Shown one piece after another: positions 17,848 to 25,461 of a stretch of 64,000 bases of DNA. The translations under genes and the position numbers were made by a program. Each line of letters opens with the position of its first letter. Position 1 is the first letter of the stretch. A model generated the notes under the pieces. It worked only from the letters and a program-made list of their open reading frames with translations, did not search any database and had not been told where the DNA came from. This DNA is from Streptomyces aurantiogriseus (GTDB lineage Bacteria > Actinomycetota > Actinomycetes > Streptomycetales > Streptomycetaceae): positions 566,619 to 630,618 of the forward strand of contig NZ_BMSX01000002.1 of NCBI RefSeq assembly GCF_014649375.1, in the 5' to 3' direction.

Positions 17848-18596
17848 TCGGCCTCGTGCTGGCGGCCGGCGCCGGACGGCGTCTGCGCCCCTACACCGAC
17901 ACCCTGCCCAAGGCGCTGGTGCCGGTGGGGCCCGCGGGCATAGAGGGCGAACCCACGGTTCTGGACCTGACCCTCGGCAACTTCGCCGAGATCGGCCTGA
18001 CCGAGGTCGCGGTCATCGTCGGCTACCGCAAGGAGGCCGTCTACGAGCGCAAGGCGGCCCTGGAGGAGAAGTACGGCCTCAAGCTGACCCTCATCGACAA
18101 CGACAAGGCCGAGGAGTGGAACAACGCCTACTCCCTGTGGTGCGGCCGTGACGCCCTCAAGGACGGGGTGATCCTCGCCAACGGCGACACCGTCCACCCG
18201 GTCTCCGTCGAGAAGACGCTGCTCGCCGCCCGCGGCGACGGCAAGAAGATCATCCTCGCCCTCGACACGGTGAAGCAGCTCGCCGACGAGGAGATGAAGG
18301 TCGTCGTCGACCCCGAGAAGGGCATGACGAAGATCACCAAGCTGATGGACCCCACCGAGGCCACCGGCGAGTACATCGGCGTCACCCTCATCGAGGGCGA
18401 CGCCGCCCCCGAGCTGGCCGACGCGCTGAAGGCGGTCTGGGAGACCGACCCGCAGCAGTTCTACGAGCACGGCTACCAGGAGCTCGTCAACCGCGGCTTC
18501 CGGATCGACGTGGCACCGATCGGCGACGTCGACTGGGTCGAGATCGACAACCACGACGATCTCGCCCGGGGACGGGAGATCGCGTGCCAGTACTGA
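17844..18596 (+). CDS. Sugar/polyol-phosphate cytidylyltransferase-like (LicC/IPCT type)
   Basis: A 250-residue nucleotidyltransferase with the N-terminal LVLAAGAGRRLRPYTDTLPK, including the NTP-binding loop and lysine, then VIVGYRKE, and the segment EEWNNAYSLW that is typical of phosphocholine cytidylyltransferase LicC and inositol-1-phosphate cytidylyltransferases. ANGDTVHP is the metal-binding aspartate region. It should make a CDP-activated small phosphate ester, likely the donor for the two neighbouring phosphotransferases. AAGGAGAACCC precedes ATG 17844. It overlaps the previous gene by 4 nt and the next by 13 nt. Confidence 0.86.
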   Translation: MIGLVLAAGAGRRLRPYTDTLPKALVPVGPAGIEGEPTVLDLTLGNFAEIGLTEVAVIVGYRKEAVYERKAALEEKYGLKLTLIDNDKAEEWNNAYSLWCGRDALKDGVILANGDTVHPVSVEKTLLAARGDGKKIILALDTVKQLADEEMKVVVDPEKGMTKITKLMDPTEATGEYIGVTLIEGDAAPELADALKAVWETDPQQFYEHGYQELVNRGFRIDVAPIGDVDWVEIDNHDDLARGREIACQY

Positions 18597-19645
18597 CCCG
18601 GCTCATTCCCTCGCCACTCGTCGTGGACATCCGCCCGGGTGCCCTCGAGGACCTGGCGTGCGTCCTCGCGGACGAGCGCATCTCGCACTCCGGCAAGCTC
18701 GCCGTCGCTGTCAGCGGCGGCTCGGGCGCCCGGCTGCGCGAGCGGCTCGCCCCCTCGATGCCCGGTGCCACCTGGTACGAGGTCGGCGGCGGCACCCTCG
18801 ACGACGCCGTACGGCTGGCCGGTGACATAAAGGCCGGCCACTACGACGCGGTCGTGGGCCTCGGCGGTGGCAAGATCATCGACTGCGCGAAGTTCGCCGC
18901 GGCACGCGTCGGCCTCCCGCTGGTCGCCGTCCCGACGAACCTCGCCCACGACGGTCTGTGCTCCCCGGTCGCCACCCTCGACAACGACGCGGGCCGCGGC
19001 TCCTACGGCGTCCCGAACCCGATCGCCGTCGTCATCGACCTCGACGTCATCCGGGAGGCCCCGGTGCGCTTCGTGCGGGCCGGTATCGGTGACGCCGTCT
19101 CCAACATCTCCGCGATCGCGGACTGGGAGCTGGCCAACCGTGTCAAGGGCGAGAAGATCGACGGCCTCGCCGCCGCGATCGCCCGGCAGGCGGGCGAGGC
19201 GGTCCTCAGACATCCGGGCGGCATCGGGGACACCGACTTCCTGCAGGTGCTGGCCGAGGCACTGGTCCTCAGCGGTATCGCCATGTCGGTGTCGGGCGAC
19301 TCCCGCCCGTCCTCCGGCGCCTGCCACGAGATCAACCACGCCTTCGACCTGCTGTTCCCCCGGCGCGCCGCCGCCCACGGCGAGCAGTGCGGCCTGGGCG
19401 CGGCCTTCGCGATGTACCTGCGCGGAGCCCACGAGGAGTCGGCCTACATGGCCGAGGTGCTGCGACGGCACGGGCTGCCGGTACTGCCGGAGGAGATCGG
19501 CTTCACCACGGACGAGTTCGTCCGCGCGGTGGAGTTCGCCCCGCAGACCCGGCCCGGCCGCTACACGATCCTCGAACACCTCGACCTCAAGACCGAACAG
19601 ATCAAGGACATCTACGCCGACTATGTCAAGGCCATCGGTAGCTGA
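18584..19645 (+). CDS. sn-Glycerol-1-phosphate dehydrogenase-like enzyme (EgsA/AraM family)
   Basis: A 353-residue member of the iron-containing alcohol dehydrogenase/dehydroquinate synthase fold. Key points are the NAD(P)-binding GLGGGKIID at 92-100, PTNLAHDGLCSP with D123, and a metal triad placed as in glycerol-1-phosphate dehydrogenases: D170 in AGIGD, H248 in GACHEINHAF and H265 in AAHGEQ. In that family dihydroxyacetone phosphate is reduced to sn-glycerol-1-phosphate, the stereoisomer of archaeal lipids. The substrate could also be another keto-polyol phosphate. GTG 18584 lies inside the previous gene, showing tight coupling. Confidence 0.83.
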   Translation: MPVLTRLIPSPLVVDIRPGALEDLACVLADERISHSGKLAVAVSGGSGARLRERLAPSMPGATWYEVGGGTLDDAVRLAGDIKAGHYDAVVGLGGGKIIDCAKFAAARVGLPLVAVPTNLAHDGLCSPVATLDNDAGRGSYGVPNPIAVVIDLDVIREAPVRFVRAGIGDAVSNISAIADWELANRVKGEKIDGLAAAIARQAGEAVLRHPGGIGDTDFLQVLAEALVLSGIAMSVSGDSRPSSGACHEINHAFDLLFPRRAAAHGEQCGLGAAFAMYLRGAHEESAYMAEVLRRHGLPVLPEEIGFTTDEFVRAVEFAPQTRPGRYTILEHLDLKTEQIKDIYADYVKAIGS

Positions 19646-20402
19646 ACTCAGACCGGTCGTCCACCCCCCGGGGGTGAAGGACCGGCGCAGCGGTGAGCAC
19701 TGGATGGGACGCCTCTACATGCGCGAGGTGTCCCTGCGGGTCGACCGCTACCTCGTGAACACCCGGGTCACGCCCAACCAGCTCACGTATCTGATGACCG
19801 TCTTCGGCGTGCTCGCGGCCCCGGCCCTGCTGGTGCCGGGGATCGCCGGTGCCGTGCTCGGCGTCGTGTGTGTCCAGCTGTACCTGCTGCTGGACTGCGT
19901 CGACGGCGAGATCGCGCGCTGGAAGAAGCAGTACTCGCTCGGCGGGGTCTACCTGGACCGGGTCGGCGCCTATCTGACCGACGCCGCGGTGCTCGTCGGC
20001 TTCGGTCTGCGCGCCGCCGACCTGTGGGGCTCGGGGCGCATCGACTGGCTGTGGGCCTTCCTCGGCACCCTGGCCGCCCTCGGCGCGATCCTGATCAAGG
20101 CCGAGACCGACCTGGTCGGCGTCGCCCGTCACCAGGGCGGGCTGCCGCCGGTCAAGGAGACGGCGTCCGAGCCGCGCTCCTCCGGCATGGCGCTGGCCCG
20201 CCGGGCCGCCTCGGCGCTCAAGTTCCACCGGCTGATCCTGGGGATCGAGGCGTCCCTGCTGATCCTGGTCCTCGCGGTCGTGGACCAGATGCGCGGCGAC
20301 CTGTTCTTCTCCCGGCTCGGGGTCGCGGTGCTGGCCGGCATCGCGCTGCTGCAGACGCTGCTGCACCTCGTGTCCATCCTCGTGTCGAGCAGGCTGCGGT
20401 GA
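19623..20402 (+). CDS. Second CDP-alcohol phosphotransferase, variant active site
   Basis: A 259-residue membrane protein of the CDP-alcohol phosphotransferase family. The motif reads D91, D94, G95, A98, R99, G108 and D112, but the fourth aspartate, which is the proposed catalytic base, is alanine (A116 in LDRVGAYLTD). VTPNQLTYLMTVFG before the motif and at least four later hydrophobic segments fit the family. It overlaps the dehydrogenase gene by 23 nt, and its stop overlaps the glycosyltransferase start. It may use a shifted base, have a specialised substrate, or be a non-catalytic partner of the first phosphotransferase. Confidence 0.84.
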   Translation: MSRPSVAELRPVVHPPGVKDRRSGEHWMGRLYMREVSLRVDRYLVNTRVTPNQLTYLMTVFGVLAAPALLVPGIAGAVLGVVCVQLYLLLDCVDGEIARWKKQYSLGGVYLDRVGAYLTDAAVLVGFGLRAADLWGSGRIDWLWAFLGTLAALGAILIKAETDLVGVARHQGGLPPVKETASEPRSSGMALARRAASALKFHRLILGIEASLLILVLAVVDQMRGDLFFSRLGVAVLAGIALLQTLLHLVSILVSSRLR

Positions 20403-21304
20403 GTGCCATGGCCTCTTCCTCCCTGAAGGTCGGCGCGGTCGTCATCACGATGGGCAACCGCCCCGACGAGCTGCGCGCCCTGATCGACTCGGTCGCCAAG
20501 CAGGACGGCGACCCGGTCGAGGTGGTCGTCGTCGGCAACGGCTCCCCGGTCCCCGACGTCGCGCAGTTCTCCTCGGTCGTCCGCACCGTCGAGCTGCCCG
20601 AGAACCTCGGTATCCCCGGCGGCCGCAACGTCGGCATCGAGGCCTTCGGCCCCAGCGGCCGTGACGTCGACATCCTGCTGTTCCTCGACGACGACGGCCT
20701 GCTGGCGCACCACGACACCGCCGAGCTGTGCCGCCAGGCCTTCGCGGCCGACCCGAAGCTCGGCATCATCAGCTTCCGCATCGCCGACCCGGACACCGGC
20801 GAGACCCAGCGCCGCCATGTGCCGCGGCTGCGCGCCTCCGACCCGATGCGCTCCTCCCGGGTCACCACCTTCCTCGGCGGTGCCAACGCCGTCCGCACCC
20901 GGGTCTTCGCCGAAGCCGGCGCCCTCCCGGACGAATTCTTCTACGCGCACGAGGAAACCGACCTGGCATGGCGGGCCCTCGACGCGGGCTGGATGATCGA
21001 CTACCGGTCCGACATGGTGCTGTACCACCCGACGACCGCGCCCTCGCGGCACGCGGTCTACCACCGCATGGTCGCCCGCAACCGCGTCTGGCTGGCCCGC
21101 CGCAACCTTCCCGTTCCGCTGGTCCCGGTCTACCTCGGGGTCTGGCTGCTGCTGACGCTGCTGCGCCGCCCCTCGCGGTCCGCGCTGAAGGCGTGGTTCG
21201 GCGGCTTCCGGGAAGGGTGGACCACGCCGTGCGGACCGCGCAGGCCCATGAAGTGGCGTACGGTGTGGCGGCTGACCCGACTGGGCCGGCCCCCCGTCAT
21301 CTGA
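20399..21304 (+). CDS. Family 2 glycosyltransferase
   Basis: A 301-residue GT-A fold glycosyltransferase: VGAVVITMGNRPDELRALI, VEVVVVGNGSP, ENLGIPGGRNVGI, the metal-binding LLFLDDDGLL, then FLGGANAVRTRVF and the acceptor-side EETDLAWRALDAGW. The pattern is that of rhamnosyl- or galactofuranosyl-like GT2 enzymes. The C-terminus has a short hydrophobic patch (LVPVYLGVWLLLTLL) that probably binds the membrane. GTG 20399 overlaps the preceding stop as GTGA; ATG 20408 is the alternative. It likely decorates or elongates the product of the flanking phosphotransferases before export. Confidence 0.87.
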   Translation: MSAMASSSLKVGAVVITMGNRPDELRALIDSVAKQDGDPVEVVVVGNGSPVPDVAQFSSVVRTVELPENLGIPGGRNVGIEAFGPSGRDVDILLFLDDDGLLAHHDTAELCRQAFAADPKLGIISFRIADPDTGETQRRHVPRLRASDPMRSSRVTTFLGGANAVRTRVFAEAGALPDEFFYAHEETDLAWRALDAGWMIDYRSDMVLYHPTTAPSRHAVYHRMVARNRVWLARRNLPVPLVPVYLGVWLLLTLLRRPSRSALKAWFGGFREGWTTPCGPRRPMKWRTVWRLTRLGRPPVI

Positions 21305-21401
21305 CAAGCTCGTCCCCGAGGGCCTCGGAGCGTTCCGCGGCCCCCCGGCTCATGCCAGACCCGACCAGGCTGCGCATCCCGAAGACGAAAGTTTCCTACT
21401 G

Positions 21402-22331
21402 GTGAGTGAGACAACGCATGACGGCGGAGTCGCGGTGAGCGCGCCCACGTCGCCCGACGAGGGCCTCACGGCGGCGCAACTGGCCGCCAAGTACGGGCTG
21501 GCCGTGAGCGGCGCCCGGCCTTCCCTGCCGGACTACGTCCGCCAGCTCTGGGGCCGACGCCACTTCATCCTGGCCTTCTCCTCGGCGAAGCTGACCGCCC
21601 AGTACAGCCAGGCCAAGCTGGGCCAGCTGTGGCAGGTGGCCACGCCCCTGCTGAACGCGGCCGTGTACTTCGCGATCTTCGGCCTGATCCTCGACGCGGG
21701 CCGCGGGATGGACAAGGACGTGTACATCCCGTTCCTGGTCACGGGCGTCTTCGTCTTCACCTTCACGCAGAGTTCCGTGATGAGCGGCGTCCGCGCGATC
21801 TCCGGCAACCTCGGCCTGGTGCGCGCCCTGCACTTCCCACGCGCCTCCCTGCCGGTCTCCTTCGCCCTCCAGCAGCTCCAGCAGCTGCTGTACTCGATGA
21901 TCGTGCTGTTCGCGGTGGCCATCGCCTTCGGCAGCTACCCGGACGCCTCCTGGGTCCTGATCGTCCCGGTCCTCGTCCTGCAGTTCTGCTTCAACACCGG
22001 TCTGGCGCTGATCTTCGCCCGGGCCGGCGCCAAGACCCCGGACCTGGCGCAGCTGATGCCGTTCGTCATGCGCACGTGGATGTACGCGTCCGGCGTGATG
22101 TTCTCCATCCCGGTCTTCCTCGCCGACAAGCCGCAGTGGATCGCCAACGTCCTGCAGTGGAACCCGGCCGCGATCTACATGGACCTGATGCGCTTCGCCC
22201 TCATCGAGGAGTACGGCTCCCAGAACCTCCCCGACCATGTCTGGGCGGTCGCCGGCGGCTGGGCCGTCCTGTTCGCCATCGGCGGCTTCGTGTACTTCTG
22301 GAAGGCGGAGGAGAGGTACGGCCGTGGCTGA
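21402..22331 (+). CDS. ABC-2 type permease (TagG-like)
   Basis: A 309-residue polysaccharide/teichoic-acid exporter permease. A cytosolic N-terminus of about 50 residues ends in LWGRRHFILAFSSAKLTAQY, the amphipathic helix typical of this family. Six membrane helices follow (QVATPLLNAAVYFAIFGLIL, VTGVFVFTFTQSSVMSGV, LYSMIVLFAVAIAFG, VLIVPVLVLQFCFNTGLALI, ASGVMFSIPVFLA, AVAGGWAVLFAIGGFVYFW). GTG 21402 is the start; a 97-nt gap separates it from the glycosyltransferase gene. It overlaps the ATPase gene by 8 nt, so the two form one transporter. Confidence 0.9.
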   Translation: MSETTHDGGVAVSAPTSPDEGLTAAQLAAKYGLAVSGARPSLPDYVRQLWGRRHFILAFSSAKLTAQYSQAKLGQLWQVATPLLNAAVYFAIFGLILDAGRGMDKDVYIPFLVTGVFVFTFTQSSVMSGVRAISGNLGLVRALHFPRASLPVSFALQQLQQLLYSMIVLFAVAIAFGSYPDASWVLIVPVLVLQFCFNTGLALIFARAGAKTPDLAQLMPFVMRTWMYASGVMFSIPVFLADKPQWIANVLQWNPAAIYMDLMRFALIEEYGSQNLPDHVWAVAGGWAVLFAIGGFVYFWKAEERYGRG

Positions 22332-23103
22332 GCAGGCAGCGGACCGGCGGGTCCCCACCGTCATCGCCGACGACGTCCACATCGTCTACCGCGTCAACGG
22401 CGCGAAGACCGGCAAGGGCAGTGCCACCGCCGCCCTGAGCCGCATCGTCAAGCGGAGCGGGGACCGCGGCGTGCGCAAGGTGCACGCGGTGCGCGGTGTC
22501 TCCTTCGTCGCCCACCGGGGCGAGGCCATCGGCCTGATCGGCTCCAACGGCTCCGGCAAGTCCACGCTGCTGCGCGCCATCGCCGGTCTGTTGCCGCCCG
22601 AGAGCGGCAGGGTCTACACCGACGGCCAGCCCTCGCTCCTCGGCGTCAACGCGGCCCTGATGAACGACCTCACCGGAGAGCGCAACGTCATCCTGGGCGG
22701 TCTGGCCATGGGTATGTCCCGGGAGCAGATCAAGGAGCGCTACCAGGAGATCGTCGACTTCTCCGGCATCAACGAGAAGGGCGACTTCATCACCCTGCCG
22801 ATGCGCACCTACTCCTCCGGTATGCAGGCCCGCCTGCGCTTCTCCATCGCCGCCGCCAAGGACCACGACGTCCTGATGATCGACGAGGCCCTGGCCACCG
22901 GTGACGCGAAGTTCCGGCTGCGCTCCGAGGCACGCATCCGGGAGCTGCGCAAGGAGGCCGGCACGGTGTTCCTGGTGAGCCACAGCAACAAGTCGATCCG
23001 GGACACCTGCGACCGCGTGCTGTGGCTGGAGCGCGGAGAGCTGCGCATGGACGGCCCGACCGACGAGGTCCTCAAGGAGTACGAGAAGTTCTCGGGCAAG
23101 TAG
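22324..23103 (+). CDS. ABC transporter ATPase (TagH-like polysaccharide exporter)
   Basis: The 259-residue ATPase partners the preceding permease. Walker A GSNGSGKST is at 73-81, the family-specific LLGVNAALMNDLTGERNV follows, the signature is TYSSGMQARLRFS and Walker B is HDVLMIDEAL. The LTGxxN and YSSGM forms are those of teichoic-acid and O-antigen exporters. There is no long C-terminal carbohydrate-binding domain, so substrate recognition must lie elsewhere. A perfect stem-loop terminator 12 nt after the stop closes the operon. Confidence 0.92.
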   Translation: MAEQAADRRVPTVIADDVHIVYRVNGAKTGKGSATAALSRIVKRSGDRGVRKVHAVRGVSFVAHRGEAIGLIGSNGSGKSTLLRAIAGLLPPESGRVYTDGQPSLLGVNAALMNDLTGERNVILGGLAMGMSREQIKERYQEIVDFSGINEKGDFITLPMRTYSSGMQARLRFSIAAAKDHDVLMIDEALATGDAKFRLRSEARIRELRKEAGTVFLVSHSNKSIRDTCDRVLWLERGELRMDGPTDEVLKEYEKFSGK

Positions 23104-23115
23104 CCCCGGCCGCCC

Positions 23116-23147
23116 AGGGCCCCGCCGGAACTGCCCGGCGGGGCCCT
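23116..23147 (+). terminator. Terminator closing the polyol-phosphate/TagGH operon
   Basis: A perfect 13-bp inverted repeat (AGGGCCCCGCCGG and CCGGCGGGGCCCT) surrounds a 6-nt loop, AACTGC, starting 12 nt after the ATPase stop codon. There is no T run, as is usual in Streptomyces. Confidence 0.85.
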
Positions 23148-23190
23148 GCGTCTGCAAAGGAAACGTCAACTCCGGGGCATCTCAGGAATC

Positions 23191-23218
23191 TTGACACCAA
23201 TCGGTGTGTTGTTGTGAT
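23191..23218 (+). promoter_or_regulatory. Candidate promoter of the hopanoid operon with palindromic operator
   Basis: TTGACA at 23191-23196 and TGTGAT at 23213-23218 are spaced 16 bp apart, a fair housekeeping-sigma promoter. A perfect inverted repeat ACACC-AATC-GGTGT at 23194-23207 overlaps the -35 box and spacer, where a repressor would block RNA polymerase. The first hopanoid gene begins about 245 nt downstream, leaving a long leader. Confidence 0.55.
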
Positions 23219-23246
23219 CTGCGGGACACCCCCGCGAACCACGCTG

Positions 23247-23258
23247 CGTTGTACAACG
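23247..23258. promoter_or_regulatory. 12-bp perfect palindrome in the hopanoid leader
   Basis: CGTTGTACAACG is its own reverse complement and lies about 30 bp after the candidate promoter, before hpnC. A perfect palindrome of this size and relatively low GC content stands out in a 72% GC context and could be a regulator binding site. No regulator for it is evident nearby. Confidence 0.4.
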
Positions 23259-23462
23259 TAAGCTGTACCGGTCCCGAAACGCGTCAAGTGGGGCGATAAT
23301 GCGCGACACCCTCAGGCAGGGCTGCCGCGCGGGCGGCTGGGCGGCGTGTCCGAAATAGTGGGTCTTGGGTTGTCGGTGTAGAACGGGAGATGTGACGGCA
23401 ATGGCTACGGAAACTCCCCAGCTCAACGCAGCATGTGCCGTCCTTGCTCCAGGCAGTCGACG
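23259..23462 (+). other. Hopanoid operon leader with a short upstream ORF
   Basis: About 200 nt before hpnC hold no full gene. A 21-codon open frame (23401-23466, reading MATETPQLNAACAVLAPGSR and one more arginine) ends in TGA that overlaps the hpnC ATG as ATGA. GGGAG lies about 12 nt before it. It could be a translated leader that couples to hpnC. Confidence 0.4.
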
Positions 23463-24365
23463 ATGACGGCGCCGACCGTGTCGCGCATCGGGGACCCGGA
23501 GCGCGACACCCTCGCCAAGGCCGCCGACGAGAACTTCCCCGTGGCCCCGTTCTTCCTGCCCCGCGCCTGGCGCGACGACCTCATGGCGGTGTACGGCTTC
23601 GCCCGCCTCGTCGACGACATCGGTGACGGCGACCTGGCCCCGGGCGGCGCCGACGCCCGGCTGCTCGGCGTGTCGGCCACCGAGGCCGAGGACCGCCTCG
23701 TCCTGCTGGACGCCTTCGAGACCGACCTGCGCCGTGTCTTCGACGGCACGCCCCGCCACCCCCTGCTGCGCCGCCTCCAGCCGACCGTCCGCCGCCGCGC
23801 CCTCACCCCCGAGCCCTTCCTCGGCCTGATCGCCGCCAACCGCCAGGACCAGCTTGTCACGCGCTACGACACCTACGACGACCTCCTGGCGTACTGCGAA
23901 CTGTCCGCCAACCCCGTGGGCCGCCTCGTCCTGGCCGTCACCGGCACGGCGACCCCCGAGCGCATCCGCCGCTCCGACGCGGTCTGCACCGCCCTGCAGA
24001 TCGTCGAACACCTCCAGGACGTGGCCGAGGACCTCGGCCGTGACCGCGTCTATCTGCCCGCCACGGACATGAAGCGCTTTCACGTCCAGGAGGCGGACCT
24101 CGCCGCGAACACCGCGGGCGCGTCGGTGCGCGCTCTGCTCGCCTACGAAGCGCAACGCGCCCGCGACCTCCTGAATGAAGGCGCCCCCCTGGTGGGTAGC
24201 GTCCACGGCAGGTTGAGGCTGCTGCTCGCAGGGTTCGTGGCGGGGGGAAGGGCGGCGATCCACGCGATCTCCGCCGCCGAGTACGACGTCCTTCCCGGCC
24301 CGCCCAAGCCCGGCAAGCTCCGGTTGCTGCGTGAGGTGGGCGTGACCCTGCGAGGAGAGGGGTGA
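23463..24365 (+). CDS. hpnC: Presqualene/hydroxysqualene synthesis enzyme HpnC
   Basis: A 300-residue squalene/phytoene-synthase-like protein, first of the HpnC-HpnD-HpnE trio that builds squalene from farnesyl diphosphate. HpnC converts presqualene diphosphate to hydroxysqualene. The aspartate-rich motifs are ARLVDDIGDG near residue 45 and EHLQDVAEDLGRDRVYLP near residue 185. FPVAPFFLPRAWRDDLMAVY is typical of HpnC at its N-terminus. ATG 23463 is preferred; an in-frame ATG 23433 adds a cysteine-rich stub. It overlaps hpnD as GTGA. The order C, D, E and the cyclase downstream settle the assignment. Confidence 0.92.
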   Translation: MTAPTVSRIGDPERDTLAKAADENFPVAPFFLPRAWRDDLMAVYGFARLVDDIGDGDLAPGGADARLLGVSATEAEDRLVLLDAFETDLRRVFDGTPRHPLLRRLQPTVRRRALTPEPFLGLIAANRQDQLVTRYDTYDDLLAYCELSANPVGRLVLAVTGTATPERIRRSDAVCTALQIVEHLQDVAEDLGRDRVYLPATDMKRFHVQEADLAANTAGASVRALLAYEAQRARDLLNEGAPLVGSVHGRLRLLLAGFVAGGRAAIHAISAAEYDVLPGPPKPGKLRLLREVGVTLRGEG

Positions 24366-25312
24366 TCCGGACCGTGGACTCTCCGCCACACGTGTCCGCA
24401 CCGGTACTCGCCGCCTACGGCTACTGCGAGGCCGTCACCGGACAGCAGGCCCGGAACTTCGCGTACGGCATCCGGCTGCTGCCCACGCCGAAGCGGCGGG
24501 CGATGTCGGCGCTGTACGCGTTCTCGCGCCGTGTCGACGACATCGGCGACGGCGCCCTGGACGGCGACGTCAAGGTCGCCCGGCTCGAGGACACCCGGGC
24601 GCTGCTCACCCGGATCGGCGCGGGCGAGGTCGAGGAGGACGACACCGACCCCGTCGCCGTGGCCCTCGCGCACGCCGCGCGGACCTTCCCGATCCCGCTG
24701 GTCGGCCTGGACGAGCTGATCGACGGCGTCCTGATGGACGTCCGCGGCGAGACCTACGAGACCTGGGACGACCTGAAGGTGTACTGCCGCTGTGTGGCGG
24801 GCGCCATCGGCCGGCTCTCGCTCGGTGTGTTCGGTACCGAACCGGGTGCGCGTGGCGCCGAGCGCGCACCGGAGTACGCCGACACGCTGGGGCTCGCACT
24901 CCAACTCACCAACATTCTCAGAGACGTTCGCGAGGACGCCGCGGGCGGCCGGACCTATCTGCCCGCCGACGACCTGGCGAAGTTCGGCTGCTCGGCCGGA
25001 TTCGACGGGCCGAGGCCGCCGGAGGGCTCCGACTTCGCGGGCCTCGTGCACTTCGAAGTGCGGCGGGCCCGCGCTCTCTTCGCCGAGGGCTACCGGCTGC
25101 TGCCCATGCTGGACCGGCGCAGCGGCGCCTGTGTCGCGGCGATGGCCGGCATCTACCGCCGCCTCCTCGACCGCATCGAGCGCGACCCCGAGGCCGTCCT
25201 GCGCGGCCGGGTCTCCCTGCCCGGCCGGGAGAAGGCCTACGTCGCCGTGCGCGGGCTGTCCGGTCTGGACGCCCGGTATGTGTCCCGGCTGGCCGTCAGG
25301 AGGCAGATCTGA
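24362..25312 (+). CDS. hpnD: Presqualene diphosphate synthase HpnD
   Basis: The 316-residue protein condenses two farnesyl diphosphates to presqualene diphosphate. It has the prenyl-synthase-like motifs ALYAFSRRVDDIGDGAL and ALQLTNILRDVREDAAGGR, plus RLLPTPKRRAM at the N-terminus and RTYLPADDL after the second motif. It is paralogous to the preceding HpnC but closer to bacterial phytoene synthases in the Asp-rich region. Start GTG 24362 overlaps the hpnC stop, and its own stop overlaps the next small gene as TGATG, so translation is chained. Confidence 0.93.
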   Translation: MIRTVDSPPHVSAPVLAAYGYCEAVTGQQARNFAYGIRLLPTPKRRAMSALYAFSRRVDDIGDGALDGDVKVARLEDTRALLTRIGAGEVEEDDTDPVAVALAHAARTFPIPLVGLDELIDGVLMDVRGETYETWDDLKVYCRCVAGAIGRLSLGVFGTEPGARGAERAPEYADTLGLALQLTNILRDVREDAAGGRTYLPADDLAKFGCSAGFDGPRPPEGSDFAGLVHFEVRRARALFAEGYRLLPMLDRRSGACVAAMAGIYRRLLDRIERDPEAVLRGRVSLPGREKAYVAVRGLSGLDARYVSRLAVRRQI

Positions 25313-25461
25313 TGGACGCGGGCGACAAAGTGGACCAAGGTGATGTCACTGGCGAAAAGTGGCACGCAACCCTCCGGTGCGGCGCGGCGTCCCTGACTGC
25401 GACGGCCCGCCGTGCGGAGGTCAGGCGTCCCGGTGGGCGCGCAGGGGAGGGGACACCATGA
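25312..25461 (+). CDS. Small protein embedded in the hopanoid operon (DUF6380-like)
   Basis: A 49-residue polar protein, beginning MDAGDKVDQGDVTGEKWHAT and ending RAGEGTP. Its start overlaps the hpnD stop by one base (TGATG), and its stop overlaps the hpnE start as ATGA, so it is translated as part of the chain. The middle, LRCGAASLTATARRA, resembles a Streptomyces small-protein family I recall as DUF6380. It has no signal peptide or membrane segment and one cysteine. Function unknown. The reading frame and the double overlap argue that it is a real gene and not spacer. Confidence 0.7.
   Translation: MDAGDKVDQGDVTGEKWHATLRCGAASLTATARRAEVRRPGGRAGEGTP

Noticed and set aside
23433..23462. An earlier in-frame start for hpnC giving MCRPCSRQST
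   Set aside because: The ten extra residues are unlike HpnC N-termini and have no ribosome binding site; they were not used, but the region may encode the separate uORF described above.
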